This document shows positions 25,309-34,915 of a stretch of 64,000 bases of DNA, piece after piece (position 1 is the stretch's first letter; each line of letters begins with the position of its first letter). Location of the stretch: the NCBI GenBank assembly GCA_016868355.1, contig VGHB01000006.1, forward strand, positions 62,001 through 126,000, read 5' to 3'. The DNA is from Betaproteobacteria bacterium. GTDB taxonomy: Bacteria > Pseudomonadota > Gammaproteobacteria > Burkholderiales > Burkholderiaceae_C. Under the pieces are notes generated by a model. The model made no database searches. It saw only the letters and a list, made by a program, of their open reading frames with translations, and had not been told where the DNA came from. The translations under genes were made by a program, and so were the position numbers.

Positions 25309-28182
25309 TCAAGCCACCGCGCGATGCTCGCCCGCACCGTACAGGTTGGACACGCAGCGTCCGCACAAATCGGTGTGGGCCGCGTCTGCGCCCACATCGG
25401 CACGCCAGTGCCAGCAGCGGCCACATTTGGGTTTGCCGCTGGGTATGACCTGCACCGCCAACTCGTCCCCGGCCACCACCTGCGCGGCCGAGGTGATCAG
25501 CACGAACTTGAGGTCATCACCCAAGCTGAGCAAGAGCGCCAGGTCTTCAGCGGCAACCTGCAACACCACTTCAGCCTGCAAGGACGACCCCAACTGTCCT
25601 TGGGTGCGCACATCCTCAATCGCCTTGTTGACCAGCGCGCGTACCTCAATGATGCGGCTCCACTTGGCCAGCAGTTCGGCGTCGGCGTTTGGCAGTGTCC
25701 AGTAGGTTTGGCTGAAGATGGAGGTGTCCTTTTCGGGGCCACCATGCAAGGCCCAGGCCTCTTCGGCGGTGAAGCTCAGGAAGGGGGCCATCCAGCGCAG
25801 CATCCCATGGGTAATGTGCCACAGCGTGGTCTGTGCGCTGCGCCGCGCTAGGCTCTTGGGCGCGGTGGTGTACAGGCGGTCTTTAAGCACATCCAGGTAG
25901 AAAGCGCCCAGGTCTTCCGAGCAGTACACCTGCAGCTTGGCCACTACCGGATGGAACTCATACGCCTGATAGTGCGCGAGGATTTCAGCCTGCAGTTGCG
26001 AAGCACGGGCCAACGCGTAGCGGTCAACCTCCAACATCTGTTCGAAGGGCACGGCGTCGCAGGCTGCGTCGAAGTCACTGGTGTTGGCCAGCAAAAAGCG
26101 CAAGGTGTTGCGTACCCGACGATAGGCGTCCACCACCCGCGCCAGGATCTTGTCGTCAATCCCCAGGTCGCCGCTGTAGTCCGTGGCCGCGCACCACAGC
26201 CGCAAGATTTCAGCGCCGTACTTTTGGTAAACCTGTTGGGGCTCCACGCCGTTGCCCAGACTCTTGCTCATCTTGCGGCCCTGGCCGTCCACCACAAAGC
26301 CGTGGGTCAGCAGGCCACGGTAGGGCGCGCGGTCGAATATCGCACAGCCCAACAGCAAGGAAGAGTGGAACCAGCCGCGATGCTGGTCGTGGCCTTCCAA
26401 ATACAGATCGGCCTCGGGACCTTTGTCGTGAAAGCCGCCTGGGTGCTGGGCACGCAGCACGTGCCAGAAGCTCGATCCCGAGTCGAACCACACCTCCAGA
26501 ATATCGGTGCTCTTGCCATACTGGCCCGCGTCTTCTGCGCCCAAGAAGTCTTGTGCGCTCACCCGGCTCCAGGCCTCAATTCCACCACGCTCCACGATAT
26601 CGGCCGCCTGATCCAAGATTTCCAAGGTGCGTGGGTGAAGCTCGCCTGAGTCTTTGTGCAGGAACAAGGGCAGGGGCACGCCCCAGCTGCGCTGTCGGCT
26701 GATGCACCAGTCGGGCCGGTTGGCGATCATGTCGCGCAGGCGCGCCCGCCCGTTCTCAGGGTAAAAGCTTGTTTGGTCAATGGCGTCCAAGGCCAATTGG
26801 CGTAGCGTCTTGCTCGCTTTGTCCTGTGTGAACACGCCTTCGCCCGCATCCATGCGGATGAACCACTGCGCAGCTGCACGGTAGATCACCGGTGATTTAT
26901 GCCGCCAGCAGTGTGGGTAGCTGTGTTGGATGTCGGTGGTGTTGAGGATGCGGCCGGCATTGCGCAGGGTCTCGATGATGGTGGGGATGGCTTTCCAGAT
27001 GTGCTGCCCGCCGAAGAGCGGGAAATCCGGCGCGTAGACACCACTGCCCTGCACCGGGTTGAGGATGTCGTTCAGGGCCATGCCGTGGGCACGGCAGGAA
27101 TTGAAGTCGTCCAGTCCATAGGCAGGCGAGGAGTGCACGATACCGGTGCCGTCGTCGGCCGTGGCGTAGTCGGCCAGGTACACCGGGCTGGTGCGGTCGT
27201 AGCCCGCATCCGCCTCAGCCAGGGGATGCTTGAAGGCGATACCCCCTAGCGCCTGCCCCAGGGTCGTACCCAGCACGTGGCCCCGCAGCCCCCACCGTTG
27301 CAGGCAGCGTTCCACCAGGGAGTGCGCCATCAGCAGCAAACCGCGCTCGGTTTGTACCAGCGCATAGTCCAGCGCTGGGTTCAGGTTGAGCGCTTGGTTG
27401 GCAGGGATGGTCCATGCGGTGGTGGTCCAGATCACCGCGAAGGCGGGCTGCGTAAGCTCGGCCAGTCCAAATGCGGCGGCTAGTTTCTGCGGCTCCGCGC
27501 AGGGGAAGGCCACATCCAAGGTGGTGCTCTTCTTGTCAGCGTATTCGATTTCGAACTCGGCCAGAGACGAGCCGCAGTCAAAACACCAATACACCGGCTT
27601 CAGGCCCCGGTATACGAAGCCACGCTCCATCACGCGCTTGAAGGCACGTATCTGCGAAGCCTCGTTGGACGGGTCCATGGTGGCATAGCGATGGTCCCAG
27701 TCACCCAGCACAGCCAAGCGTTTGAAATCAACCATCTGCTGCGCAATCTGTTCGGTCGCGTACGCCCGGCTTTTGGCCTGCATATCGTCCCGGCTGAGGC
27801 TGCGGCCATGCTTCTTTTCGATGGCGTTTTCAATGGGCAGGCCATGGCAATCCCAACCTGGCACGTACTGAGCGTCGAATCCAGCCAATTGCCGGGCTTT
27901 GACGATCATGTCCTTGAGGATCTTGTTGGCCGCGTGCCCCATGTGAATCTGCCCGTTGGCGTAGGGCGGGCCATCGTGCAACACGAACAGGGGCTTGCCG
28001 CAACGCGCATCACGTAAGCGGCGGTAGCGGCCCTCCTTTTCCCACTGGGCAATCCAGCCGGGTTCGCGCTTGGGCAGGTCGCCGCGCATCGGAAAGGGTG
28101 TGTCCGGCAGGTTCAAACTGTGGCGATGGTCGCCCGCGTCTGCGCCCGCTACGGCGGTGCCGCTAGATTTCTGATCGTTCAT
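25309..28182 (-). CDS. ileS: isoleucyl-tRNA synthetase
   Basis: Class I aminoacyl-tRNA synthetase of 957 residues that charges tRNA-Ile and edits misactivated valine. The HIGH-type motif is [16 protein letters not shown] (HMGH at residues 80-83), the KMSKS motif lies near residue 635 ([10 protein letters not shown]), and [14 protein letters not shown] marks the editing domain. Four cysteines near the C-terminus (CGRCWHW and CGRC) form the zinc site of the bacterial type. Full length for the family. It is followed by lspA. Confidence 0.97.
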   Translation of the reverse strand: MNDQKSSGTAVAGADAGDHRHSLNLPDTPFPMRGDLPKREPGWIAQWEKEGRYRRLRDARCGKPLFVLHDGPPYANGQIHMGHAANKILKDMIVKARQLAGFDAQYVPGWDCHGLPIENAIEKKHGRSLSRDDMQAKSRAYATEQIAQQMVDFKRLAVLGDWDHRYATMDPSNEASQIRAFKRVMERGFVYRGLKPVYWCFDCGSSLAEFEIEYADKKSTTLDVAFPCAEPQKLAAAFGLAELTQPAFAVIWTTTAWTIPANQALNLNPALDYALVQTERGLLLMAHSLVERCLQRWGLRGHVLGTTLGQALGGIAFKHPLAEADAGYDRTSPVYLADYATADDGTGIVHSSPAYGLDDFNSCRAHGMALNDILNPVQGSGVYAPDFPLFGGQHIWKAIPTIIETLRNAGRILNTTDIQHSYPHCWRHKSPVIYRAAAQWFIRMDAGEGVFTQDKASKTLRQLALDAIDQTSFYPENGRARLRDMIANRPDWCISRQRSWGVPLPLFLHKDSGELHPRTLEILDQAADIVERGGIEAWSRVSAQDFLGAEDAGQYGKSTDILEVWFDSGSSFWHVLRAQHPGGFHDKGPEADLYLEGHDQHRGWFHSSLLLGCAIFDRAPYRGLLTHGFVVDGQGRKMSKSLGNGVEPQQVYQKYGAEILRLWCAATDYSGDLGIDDKILARVVDAYRRVRNTLRFLLANTSDFDAACDAVPFEQMLEVDRYALARASQLQAEILAHYQAYEFHPVVAKLQVYCSEDLGAFYLDVLKDRLYTTAPKSLARRSAQTTLWHITHGMLRWMAPFLSFTAEEAWALHGGPEKDTSIFSQTYWTLPNADAELLAKWSRIIEVRALVNKAIEDVRTQGQLGSSLQAEVVLQVAAEDLALLLSLGDDLKFVLITSAAQVVAGDELAVQVIPSGKPKCGRCWHWRADVGADAAHTDLCGRCVSNLYGAGEHRAVA

Positions 28183-28505
28183 GGATTCATTCAGTCAGGT
28201 GGCCGCAGATGGGGTGCACCGGGTACAGGTTCGGGCCGAGCAGGTGCATAGGCTCGGCGATCGTTGATAGGTGTGGCAGACGCTGTTCAAGGGCTCGCCT
28301 GCCAAACAAGGCAGAGCCCAGGGCACTGCGAAAGCCTGTGTCGGCGGGCCGCAACCCTCAACAACAAATTCGGTCGCGGGTTGTCTGGCGCCGGGTGCTG
28401 GCGCCATGCGGCGCCAAGCGATGCGACCGGTTCAGCCGGTTCGGCAGGAGCAAAAACAAGGCTTGGGGCCCAAAGACACGCATTCTTCGAGTGTAGCGCC
28501 AGCCC
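28183..28505. other. intergenic stretch between ribF and ileS
   Basis: About 320 bases without a gene lie downstream of ribF and upstream of ileS. I see short repeats of GGCGCC near 28389-28413 and CCGGTTC twice near 28430-28440, but no T-box, no tRNA and no clear promoter. The gap is unusually long for a ribF-ileS junction and must provide the ileS leader. Confidence 0.4.
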
Positions 28506-29492
28506 CTAGGCGGGGGCGCGCGCCCTCAACCAAGACTGAGCCTCTTGCACATCCTGCGCGATCCCGGCTTCCAGCGCTGGCAGGCCATCGTAGTGGCGCT
28601 CGTCATGCAGCCTGTACAGCAGGTCGACGCCCACCACGCGGCCGTAGCCGGCATGCAGCGGCAGCGGCCACTCCAGGCAGTGAACCTCCAGCAAAACCCG
28701 CCCGGCGTCTTCCACGCTGGGACGCACGCCCAGGCTGGCCACACCCGGCAGCGGCTGCGGCGTCAGGCCGTGCACTTGCACCACAAAGATGCCCATGGCC
28801 GCGGGTTTGGCATGCGGTACCCGCAGGTTGAGCGTGCGAAAGCCATCGCCGCGCCCGGGTGCACTGGCGCCCAGTTGTCTACCGAGTTTGCGCCCGTGCA
28901 CCACATGACCGCTGATGCGGTATGGGCGGCCGAGCAGTCCGGCGGCCTGTTCCATGTCGCCTTCCAACAAGGCCTGCCTCACGGCCGAGCTGGAAACCCG
29001 CAACCCGTGTACCTCGTAGCTCATCATGCGCGCCACGTCCAGGCCCCGCGAGCTGCCATGGGCATCGAGCAAGGCGTAGTCACCTGAACGCTTGGCGCCG
29101 AACCGAAAGTCGTCACCCACCAACAGGTAGCGGGTCTGCAGCTCTTGCAACAGCACGCGGTCGATGAAGTCGGTGGCGCTCAGCGCGGCCAGGTGTTCGT
29201 TGAAGCGCACCACCACCACTTCATCAATGCCACAGCGTTGCAGGGCTACCAGCTTGTCGCGAAGCGAGCCTACGCGTGAGGGCGCCAGCGCCGGTTGACC
29301 CAGGCGGTGCGCGAAGAAGTCCCGCGGACTGGGCTCGAAGGTCATTACACAGGCCGGCAGCCCCCGCTGCCGCGCTTCGCCGCACAGCAACGCCAACATG
29401 GCCTGGTGGCCTCGGTGCACGCCATCAAAGTTACCGATCGTCAGAGCACAGGAGCCACTGGCCCGAGGGCGCCGGGCACGAAATATTTTCAT
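28506..29492 (-). CDS. ribF: bifunctional riboflavin kinase/FAD synthetase RibF
   Basis: Makes FMN from riboflavin and FAD from FMN. The 328-residue protein has the nucleotidyltransferase motif LTIGNFDGVHRGHQAML near residues 20-35 and YLLVGDDFRFGAKRSGDY, followed by the kinase domain with GRPYRISGHVVHGRKLGR and FVVQVHGLTPQPLPGVASLGVRPS. The usual beta-barrel NTT motif is replaced by less typical text around LNLRVPHAKPAAMGIF, but overall similarity is good. Upstream of ileS on the same strand. Confidence 0.94.
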   Translation of the reverse strand: MKIFRARRPRASGSCALTIGNFDGVHRGHQAMLALLCGEARQRGLPACVMTFEPSPRDFFAHRLGQPALAPSRVGSLRDKLVALQRCGIDEVVVVRFNEHLAALSATDFIDRVLLQELQTRYLLVGDDFRFGAKRSGDYALLDAHGSSRGLDVARMMSYEVHGLRVSSSAVRQALLEGDMEQAAGLLGRPYRISGHVVHGRKLGRQLGASAPGRGDGFRTLNLRVPHAKPAAMGIFVVQVHGLTPQPLPGVASLGVRPSVEDAGRVLLEVHCLEWPLPLHAGYGRVVGVDLLYRLHDERHYDGLPALEAGIAQDVQEAQSWLRARAPA

Positions 29493-29575
29493 TCAGGCAT
29501 TATCCGGCCATGGACCGCGAAGTCACCGGGCCTTGGCCAGAGCGATAGACTGCGGCTTTTCGCACGCGAGCGCGC

Positions 29576-30133
29576 ATGTCCACTACACCTTTGATCGTTG
29601 GCTTGGGCGGCACCCCGCGCAATGGGTCAACCACCGAGCGCTGCCTGCGAATAGCCCTAGACCGTGCCCAAGACTTGGGCTGTCGAACCCTATTGCTCTG
29701 CGGGACAGACCTGCCGCGTGAGATATACGAGTTCGACGCTCAACGGCGCAGCCCGCAGGCCCAAGCCCTGATACGGGCTCTGCGTGAAGCCGATGGTCTG
29801 ATCCTGGCTTCGCCCTCGTATCACGGGTCAATATCGGGCTTTTTGAAGAACGCCCTGGACTATGCCGAAGACCTGCGGCAGGACCAGCGGGTGTACCTGC
29901 AAGACCGCGCGGTGGGCTGTATCGTTTGCGCCGAAGGGGCCCAGGCCCTGGGCTCCACCTTGATGGCGCTGCGCTCGGTGGTACATGCCTTGAGGGCTTG
30001 GCCAACCCCCTATGGCGCGGCGGTGCACACCGCGGTTCGGCCGTTTGACGAGCACGGCCGTGTGGTCGATGAGAGTGTGCTCGCGGCCTGCCACGCGGTG
30101 GCCGAAGAAGTGGTGTCTTTCGTGCGGCGCTAA
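29576..30133 (+). CDS. NAD(P)H-dependent FMN reductase family protein
   Basis: Flavodoxin-fold protein of 185 residues that would bind FMN and reduce quinones, azo compounds or metals. The N-terminal phosphate-binding loop GGTPRNGSTTERCL and the SPSYHGSISGFLKNALDYAEDL segment are diagnostic for the FMN_red family, in which the SPxYxGS loop binds the isoalloxazine. It is divergent from ribF by 83 bases and overlaps the pseudouridine synthase by four bases at the 3' end, convergently. Substrate unknown. Confidence 0.88.
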   Translation: MSTTPLIVGLGGTPRNGSTTERCLRIALDRAQDLGCRTLLLCGTDLPREIYEFDAQRRSPQAQALIRALREADGLILASPSYHGSISGFLKNALDYAEDLRQDQRVYLQDRAVGCIVCAEGAQALGSTLMALRSVVHALRAWPTPYGAAVHTAVRPFDEHGRVVDESVLAACHAVAEEVVSFVRR

Positions 30134-30870
30134 TCCAGGCGAACCGAGGCGCGCAGCGCGCCTTCTTCCTCCGCTGTGAGCCAACGCCACTGGCTTGGTT
30201 CCAAGTTGGGGTCCAGTTCAAGCGTGCTCATGCGCAAGCGGTGCAGCGCATCCACCCGGTTGCCCACTGCCGCCACCATGCGTTTGACCTGGTGGTAACG
30301 CCCCTCACCAAGGGTCAGCAAGACGGTGTTTTCCCCGCTATGGTCCAGCGGCTCTACGGCCAGTGCCTGCACCGCTTGGGGACCATCATCCAACACCACG
30401 CCCTTGAGCAGCCGTTGGGTAGCCTCGGATGCCCAGGCGTGGCGGCAGACAGCCCGGTACACCTTGGCGGCGTGCCACTTGGGCGAGGTCAGCCGGTGGT
30501 TGAGCTCACCATCGTCCGTCAACAGCAACAGTCCGGTGGTGTCTTCATCCAAGCGCCCAATGGGTTGCAGCCCGCGCAGGCGCAGGGGTGTGGGCAGGAG
30601 GCTCATCACGCTCGGGTGATGGCGTGGCTTGAGCGAACATTCATGCCCGGCCGGCTTGTGCAGCATCACCAACGCGCGCTTACGGTAAGGCCAGGTGAGG
30701 TTGTCGACGGTGAACGCCCAATCAGGCAGGGCAACCGGACCCATCAGCGCTGCAAAGTCCGAGTCTGGGTCCTCGACCACCACACCCGCCACCGACACAC
30801 GGCCCAGTCGCACCAGGCCGCGGCACTCACGCCGGCTGCCAAAGCCCTGCCCATGCAGGGCATCTTCCAA
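30130..30870 (-). CDS. 16S/23S rRNA pseudouridine synthase (RsuA/RluE family)
   Basis: RNA modification enzyme of about 246 residues, converting uridine to pseudouridine in rRNA. The catalytic-Asp motif is visible as PIGRLDEDTTGLLLLTDDG, with VMLHKPAGHECS before it and TLGEGRYHQVKRMVAAVGNRV near the C-terminus. An S4-like N-terminal domain is present (LEDALHGQGFGSRRECRGLVRLGRVSVAG). No ATG or GTG start is available at the expected place; TTG 30870 is used, while a CTG at 30912 overlaps the preceding stop. The frame stays open to 31362, but that part lies antiparallel-free inside the acyl-CoA dehydrogenase gene and is not homologous. Confidence 0.75.
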   Translation of the reverse strand: MEDALHGQGFGSRRECRGLVRLGRVSVAGVVVEDPDSDFAALMGPVALPDWAFTVDNLTWPYRKRALVMLHKPAGHECSLKPRHHPSVMSLLPTPLRLRGLQPIGRLDEDTTGLLLLTDDGELNHRLTSPKWHAAKVYRAVCRHAWASEATQRLLKGVVLDDGPQAVQALAVEPLDHSGENTVLLTLGEGRYHQVKRMVAAVGNRVDALHRLRMSTLELDPNLEPSQWRWLTAEEEGALRASVRLD

Positions 30871-30908
30871 ACTCAGCGCGCCGCGCCCGGCACCACCTTG
30901 GCGGCGCT

Positions 30909-32024
30909 TCAGGCGAACACCCCGGCGCTGTCTTGCATGCGCTGGCTGACCTGCCCCAAGTGGTGCGGGGTGTCGCCCCAGGCCATTTCGATCATCGTCA
31001 GGCGCTTGAAGTCGTGGCTGGCGCTGTACTCGTCGGTGACCCCAATGCCGCCGTGCAGCTGAACGCACTGCTGGCCTACAAAACGCGCACTCTGGTTGAT
31101 CTGTATCTTGGCCTGGCTGAGTGCACGGCGTCGCTGGGCTGTGGGCTCGCTCAGCTTGAGCGTGGCGTAGTAGCTCATGGACCGCCCCAGTTCGAGCTGC
31201 ATCTTCACATCTGCTACGCGGTGGCGCAGGGCTTGAAAGGTCGAAAGGGCCACCCCGAACTGCTTGCGGGTGTTCAGGTAGTCGATGGTCGTGGCCACCA
31301 GGCGGTCCATCACCCCGACGGCTTCGGCGGCCAGTGCGGCGATGGCGATGTCCTGTGCCCACTCCAAGCTTTTCAAGCCCTCGCGGGTGATCAGGGCAGC
31401 GGGCGCCTTTTCAAACCTCAACTCCGCGGCCTGCGCGCCGTCCTGTGTTGGATACGCCTGCACCTGAAGTCCCTTGGCATCTCGCGCCGCCATGAACAGC
31501 GCGATGCTGCCGTCCAGCACCGCAGGCACGATGAAGGCGTCAGCCTCGTCACCGGCGGGAACCACGCTCTTGTGCCCACTGATCTGCCAGCCTTGTCCAT
31601 CGGCGACGGCTTCGGCTGCGCATCGAGAAAGCTCATACCGGGCCGCGCGTTCCTGATGCGCCAGCACCACCAGGGCCGAACCGTCGGCGATACGGGGCAG
31701 CCACGTCTGACCGACCGAGGTCTCGCCCTGCGCGAGCAGGGCCGGTGCAACCAAGGCGCCCGCGGCAAAGGGCGCGCTGACCAATCCCCGGCCCAATTCC
31801 TCCATCACCACCATCGCTTCCACGGGGCCAAAACCCATGCCGCCTTGGGCTTCGGGTACGGCCAAGGCGGTCAAGCCCAGTTCGGCGAGTTCGCCATACA
31901 CCTCGCGGGCAGCGCCACCGGCCTTGGCCAGGCCATGTCGGCGATCGAACCCGTGCGCCTTGCCCACCCAACGGGCCACGGCCTCGCGCAGCGACAGTTG
32001 GTCTTGCGTGAATTCAAAGTCCAT
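30909..32024 (-). CDS. acyl-CoA dehydrogenase family protein
   Basis: FAD enzyme of the acyl-CoA dehydrogenase superfamily, 371 residues. It has the N-terminal helical domain (DFEFTQDQLSLREAVARWV), the middle sheet domain, and the C-terminal motif QQCVQLHGGIGVTDEYSASHDFKRL, which binds FAD. It follows the second acyl-CoA dehydrogenase gene by 13 bases. Such tandem pairs often form heteromers, as seen in steroid-degrading bacteria, but no steroid genes are nearby. Substrate unknown. Confidence 0.88.
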   Translation of the reverse strand: MDFEFTQDQLSLREAVARWVGKAHGFDRRHGLAKAGGAAREVYGELAELGLTALAVPEAQGGMGFGPVEAMVVMEELGRGLVSAPFAAGALVAPALLAQGETSVGQTWLPRIADGSALVVLAHQERAARYELSRCAAEAVADGQGWQISGHKSVVPAGDEADAFIVPAVLDGSIALFMAARDAKGLQVQAYPTQDGAQAAELRFEKAPAALITREGLKSLEWAQDIAIAALAAEAVGVMDRLVATTIDYLNTRKQFGVALSTFQALRHRVADVKMQLELGRSMSYYATLKLSEPTAQRRRALSQAKIQINQSARFVGQQCVQLHGGIGVTDEYSASHDFKRLTMIEMAWGDTPHHLGQVSQRMQDSAGVFA

Positions 32025-32037
32025 ATTGCGTCTGCGT

Positions 32038-33216
32038 TCAGCCCAGCACGGTTTGCGCCACGATGTTGCGCTGCACTTCGTTGCTGCCGCCGTAGATGGT
32101 GGTCTTGCGCATGTTGAAGTAGGTGCTGGCCAGTGGTGCGCAATGGGCAGCGCCTATATGGTCGCCCTGCCAGCCTGCTTCCATGGCGTCGCTCACAAAG
32201 GGTGTGGCGTAGGGGCCGGCTGCCTGCATCATCAGCTCGCTGTAGCGTTGCTGAATCTCGCTGCCACGAATCTTAAGCAGGCCCGCCACATCCAGAGATT
32301 GCTTTCCGCTCTTTTCGGCGCTAAGCACCCGCAACACCATCATTTCCAATGCCACGATATCCACCTCGAGTTGTGCAATTTGGTCCCTGAAACGCTGGTC
32401 TTCATAAACCCCTTCAGCTTTGGCAATGCGCTTGAGGCGCTCCAACTCACGCTTGGCTCGGTTCACATCGGCGATATTGGTGCGCTCATGCGCCAACAGG
32501 TACTTGGCATAGGTCCAACCCTTGTTTTCCTCACCCACAAGGTTCTCTGCCGGCACCTTCACCCCGTCAAACCACACCTCGTTGACTTCGGCCTCGCCAT
32601 CGAGCAGCACGATGGGCCGCACCGTCACCCCGGGGCTCTTCATGTCGATCAGCAAAAAGGAAATGCCCGTTTGCGGCTTGCCTTCGTTGCTGGTGCGCAC
32701 CAGGCAGAAGATCCAGTCGCCGTGTTGGGCTAGGGTGGTCCAGGTCTTTTGGCCAGTGACGATGTAGTGGTCGCCCACGCTTTCAGCGCGGGTCTTGAGC
32801 GAGGCCAAGTCTGAACCCGAACCCGGCTCGCTGTAGCCCTGGCTCCACCAAACCTGCCCGCTGGCGATGCCCGGCAAGAAGCGTTGCTGCTGCTCGGGCG
32901 AACCAAAGGCCATGATCACCGGTGCCACCATTACCGGTCCGAAGGGAATGACGCGTGGTGCCCCGGCCAAGGCCAACTCTTCTTCAAAGAGGTGGCGTTC
33001 CACCGCATTCCAGCCGGGCCCGCCAAAGGCTTTGGGCCAGTTCCATCCCAGCCAGCCTTTGGCGCCCAGGATCTGCGCCCAGCGTTGGTGGTCGTCCCGG
33101 CTCAGCCGCAGGGCGTTGTGAACCTTGTGGCTGATGTCTTGAGGCAGGTTCTGGGCAACCCAGCTGCGGATTTCGGCACGAAAGGCCAATTCTTCTGCGG
33201 TGAAGTTCAGGTCCAT
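32038..33216 (-). CDS. acyl-CoA dehydrogenase family protein
   Basis: First gene of the tandem acyl-CoA dehydrogenase pair, 392 residues. Family features are the N-terminal NFTAEELAFRAEIRSWV, the WSQGYSEPGSGSDLASLKTRA FAD/substrate loop, TWTTLAQHGDWIFCLVRT, and a C-terminal helical domain that ends with STYFNMRKTTIYGGSNEVQRNIVAQ. Met 33216 is used because homologous sequence begins there. It is divergent from the tungstate transporter genes with about 150 bases between starts. The two subunits may function as a heteromer on a CoA thioester. Confidence 0.88.
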   Translation of the reverse strand: MDLNFTAEELAFRAEIRSWVAQNLPQDISHKVHNALRLSRDDHQRWAQILGAKGWLGWNWPKAFGGPGWNAVERHLFEEELALAGAPRVIPFGPVMVAPVIMAFGSPEQQQRFLPGIASGQVWWSQGYSEPGSGSDLASLKTRAESVGDHYIVTGQKTWTTLAQHGDWIFCLVRTSNEGKPQTGISFLLIDMKSPGVTVRPIVLLDGEAEVNEVWFDGVKVPAENLVGEENKGWTYAKYLLAHERTNIADVNRAKRELERLKRIAKAEGVYEDQRFRDQIAQLEVDIVALEMMVLRVLSAEKSGKQSLDVAGLLKIRGSEIQQRYSELMMQAAGPYATPFVSDAMEAGWQGDHIGAAHCAPLASTYFNMRKTTIYGGSNEVQRNIVAQTVLG

Positions 33217-33365
33217 GTCGACAAACTCGGATTGCAGTGACGCCAACCCAGGTTTTTAGCACGGCCTCGCCCAGGCCCCGGCCACTTATGAATGACCTTG
33301 CATATCGCGCGGGACAGCTTGCGGGCGGCACAATCTTGTGCCGTTCTTCTTTATGCGCCAACCCC

Positions 33366-34121
33366 ATGGGTTCGTTCACTGAGAGCCTTCGTCTGGCCTG
33401 GGATATGGCCACCCGCTGGGATCCTGCCTTGTGGCAGGTGGTAGCCCTGTCTTTGCAGGTCAGCGGCACCGCCACGGTCATCGGGGCGACCCTGGGCTTG
33501 ATGGGCGGAGCCTGGCTGGCCGTGGCCCGCTTTCCGGGGCACCGCGCGGTGGTGGTCGTGCTCAACACCCTTTTGGCGCTGCCTTCGGTGGTGGTGGGTT
33601 TGGTGGTGTACCTGATGCTCTCGCGCAGCGGCCCCTTGGGGTCCTGGGGCATCCTGTTTACACCCACGGCCATGGTGGTGGCGCAGGCGGTGTTGGTGGT
33701 GCCGGTGGTCACTGCGCTGACCCGACAGTTGGTGGCAGACGCAGCGCATGGCAACGGCGAGCAGCTGCGTTCCATGGGGGCGCGCCCCTTCGGTGTGGCC
33801 TGCCTGCTGCTGGTGCATGAACGCTGGGCCTTGTTGACGGTTTTGCTTACCGCCTTCGGGCGTGCGGTAAGCGAGGTGGGCGCGGTGATGATTGTGGGCG
33901 GCAATATTGCCGGGGTCACACGGGTTATGACCACCACCATCGCCTTGGAAACCAGCAAGGGTGATCTGCCCCTGGCCTTGGGTCTGGGCATTGTGCTGTT
34001 GTTGGTGGTGGCCTTGATCAACTTGGGCATCGCTGCGCTGCAGTGGTTGCAGCGCGAGCCAGAAATGGCCGCCGAGCGGCCGGTGGCGTTGCCTGCCTCT
34101 GGCCAAGCGGGTGCGCCATGA
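33366..34121 (+). CDS. tupB: tungstate-type ABC transporter permease TupB
   Basis: Inner-membrane permease of 251 residues with about five to six helices, of the TupB/WtpB oxyanion-importer type. Conserved-looking segments are LPSVVVGLVVYLMLSRSGPLG and the EAA-like loop GEQLRSMGARPFGV, then FGRAVSEVGAVMIVGGNIAGVTRVMTTTIALETSKGDLPLAL, which is characteristic of Tup permeases. ATG 33366 is preceded by a non-homologous open frame. It overlaps tupC by four bases (ATGA). The periplasmic binding protein TupA is not encoded alongside. Tungstate rather than molybdate is inferred from subtype and neighbours. Confidence 0.85.
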   Translation: MGSFTESLRLAWDMATRWDPALWQVVALSLQVSGTATVIGATLGLMGGAWLAVARFPGHRAVVVVLNTLLALPSVVVGLVVYLMLSRSGPLGSWGILFTPTAMVVAQAVLVVPVVTALTRQLVADAAHGNGEQLRSMGARPFGVACLLLVHERWALLTVLLTAFGRAVSEVGAVMIVGGNIAGVTRVMTTTIALETSKGDLPLALGLGIVLLLVVALINLGIAALQWLQREPEMAAERPVALPASGQAGAP

Positions 34122-34858
34122 TGGCGTTGGGGGATCCGCAACCCAGGGCCCAGGGGCTTGCCCCCTTGATTCGCCTGGAAGGTGCGGGCGTTCGGTTTGG
34201 CGCGCGTATCGTGCTGCAAGGCGTGGACATGGCGGTGCGCGCCGGTGAACGCGTGGCCCTGATCGGCTCCAACGGTTCGGGCAAGACCACGCTGCTGCGC
34301 TTGCTGCACGGGCAGGTGCCGCACCTTGGCCAGCGCGAGGTGCACACCGACGCGCAGGGCCGCGAGCCCAGCCAGGCCATGGTCTTTCAACGCCCCTTTC
34401 TGCTGCGCTTGTCGGTGTGGTGGAACCTGCAGCTGGCTTTGTGGCTGGCCGGCGTGCCGGGTGCACAGCGCTCGCAGCGCGCCCGCCGGGCGCTCGAGCG
34501 GGTCAATCTCAGGGAACACGCTCAGCGCCCTGCACGGGTCTTGTCGGGTGGGCAACAACAACGTTTGGCCTTGGCCCGCGCGTGGGCTGTTCGTCCCCAA
34601 GTGCTGTTTCTTGACGAACCCACGGCCAGCCTCGACCCCGGCGCCAAGCGCGATGTGGAAGCCCTGATCGAAGAGTTTGCCGCCGAGGGCATGACCGTGG
34701 TGATGAGCACCCACAACCTGGGACAGGCTAAGCGCTTGGCCACACGGGTTGTGTACCTCGAATCCGGACAGGTGGTGGTGGACCGTCCAGTCAGCGCATT
34801 CTTCAACGAACCCTTGCCAGAAGCAGCCGAGCAGTTTCTCAGCGGCGAACGCGCTTAG
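34118..34858 (+). CDS. tupC: tungstate-type ABC transporter ATPase TupC
   Basis: ATP-binding subunit partner of the preceding permease, 246 residues. Walker A is IGSNGSGKTTLLRLL, the signature LSGGQQQRLALARAW, Walker B VLFLDEPTASLDPGAK and the switch histidine MSTHNLGQAK. The short Q-loop region (AMVFQRPFLLRLSVWWNL) matches TupC/WtpC-type ATPases. The C-terminal TOBE-type domain of ModC is absent, as expected for Tup systems. ATG 34118 overlaps the tupB stop. Confidence 0.86.
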   Translation: MMALGDPQPRAQGLAPLIRLEGAGVRFGARIVLQGVDMAVRAGERVALIGSNGSGKTTLLRLLHGQVPHLGQREVHTDAQGREPSQAMVFQRPFLLRLSVWWNLQLALWLAGVPGAQRSQRARRALERVNLREHAQRPARVLSGGQQQRLALARAWAVRPQVLFLDEPTASLDPGAKRDVEALIEEFAAEGMTVVMSTHNLGQAKRLATRVVYLESGQVVVDRPVSAFFNEPLPEAAEQFLSGERA

Positions 34859-34915
34859 GTGTGCAGGGCAAATCTGAGGGTTAGGGCAGGGGCTGGCCAA
34901 TCGCGGTAAGGTTTG

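Noticed and set aside
28183-28505. T-box leader before ileS
   Set aside because: No T-box sequence or specifier/antiterminator structure is visible, and T-boxes for ileS are not typical of betaproteobacteria.
30871-31362. N-terminal extension of the pseudouridine synthase into the upstream gene
   Set aside because: The extra residues are not homologous to the family and overlap a conserved gene.
30933-32117. Plus-strand frame of 394 codons opposite an acyl-CoA dehydrogenase gene
   Set aside because: Shadow frame without family motifs; the minus strand gene is clear.
32984-34900. Long minus-strand open frame of 638 codons across the tup genes
   Set aside because: It is antisense to the clear tupB and tupC genes, has low-complexity His/Gln/Arg-rich content typical of GC-rich shadow frames, and shows no domain.
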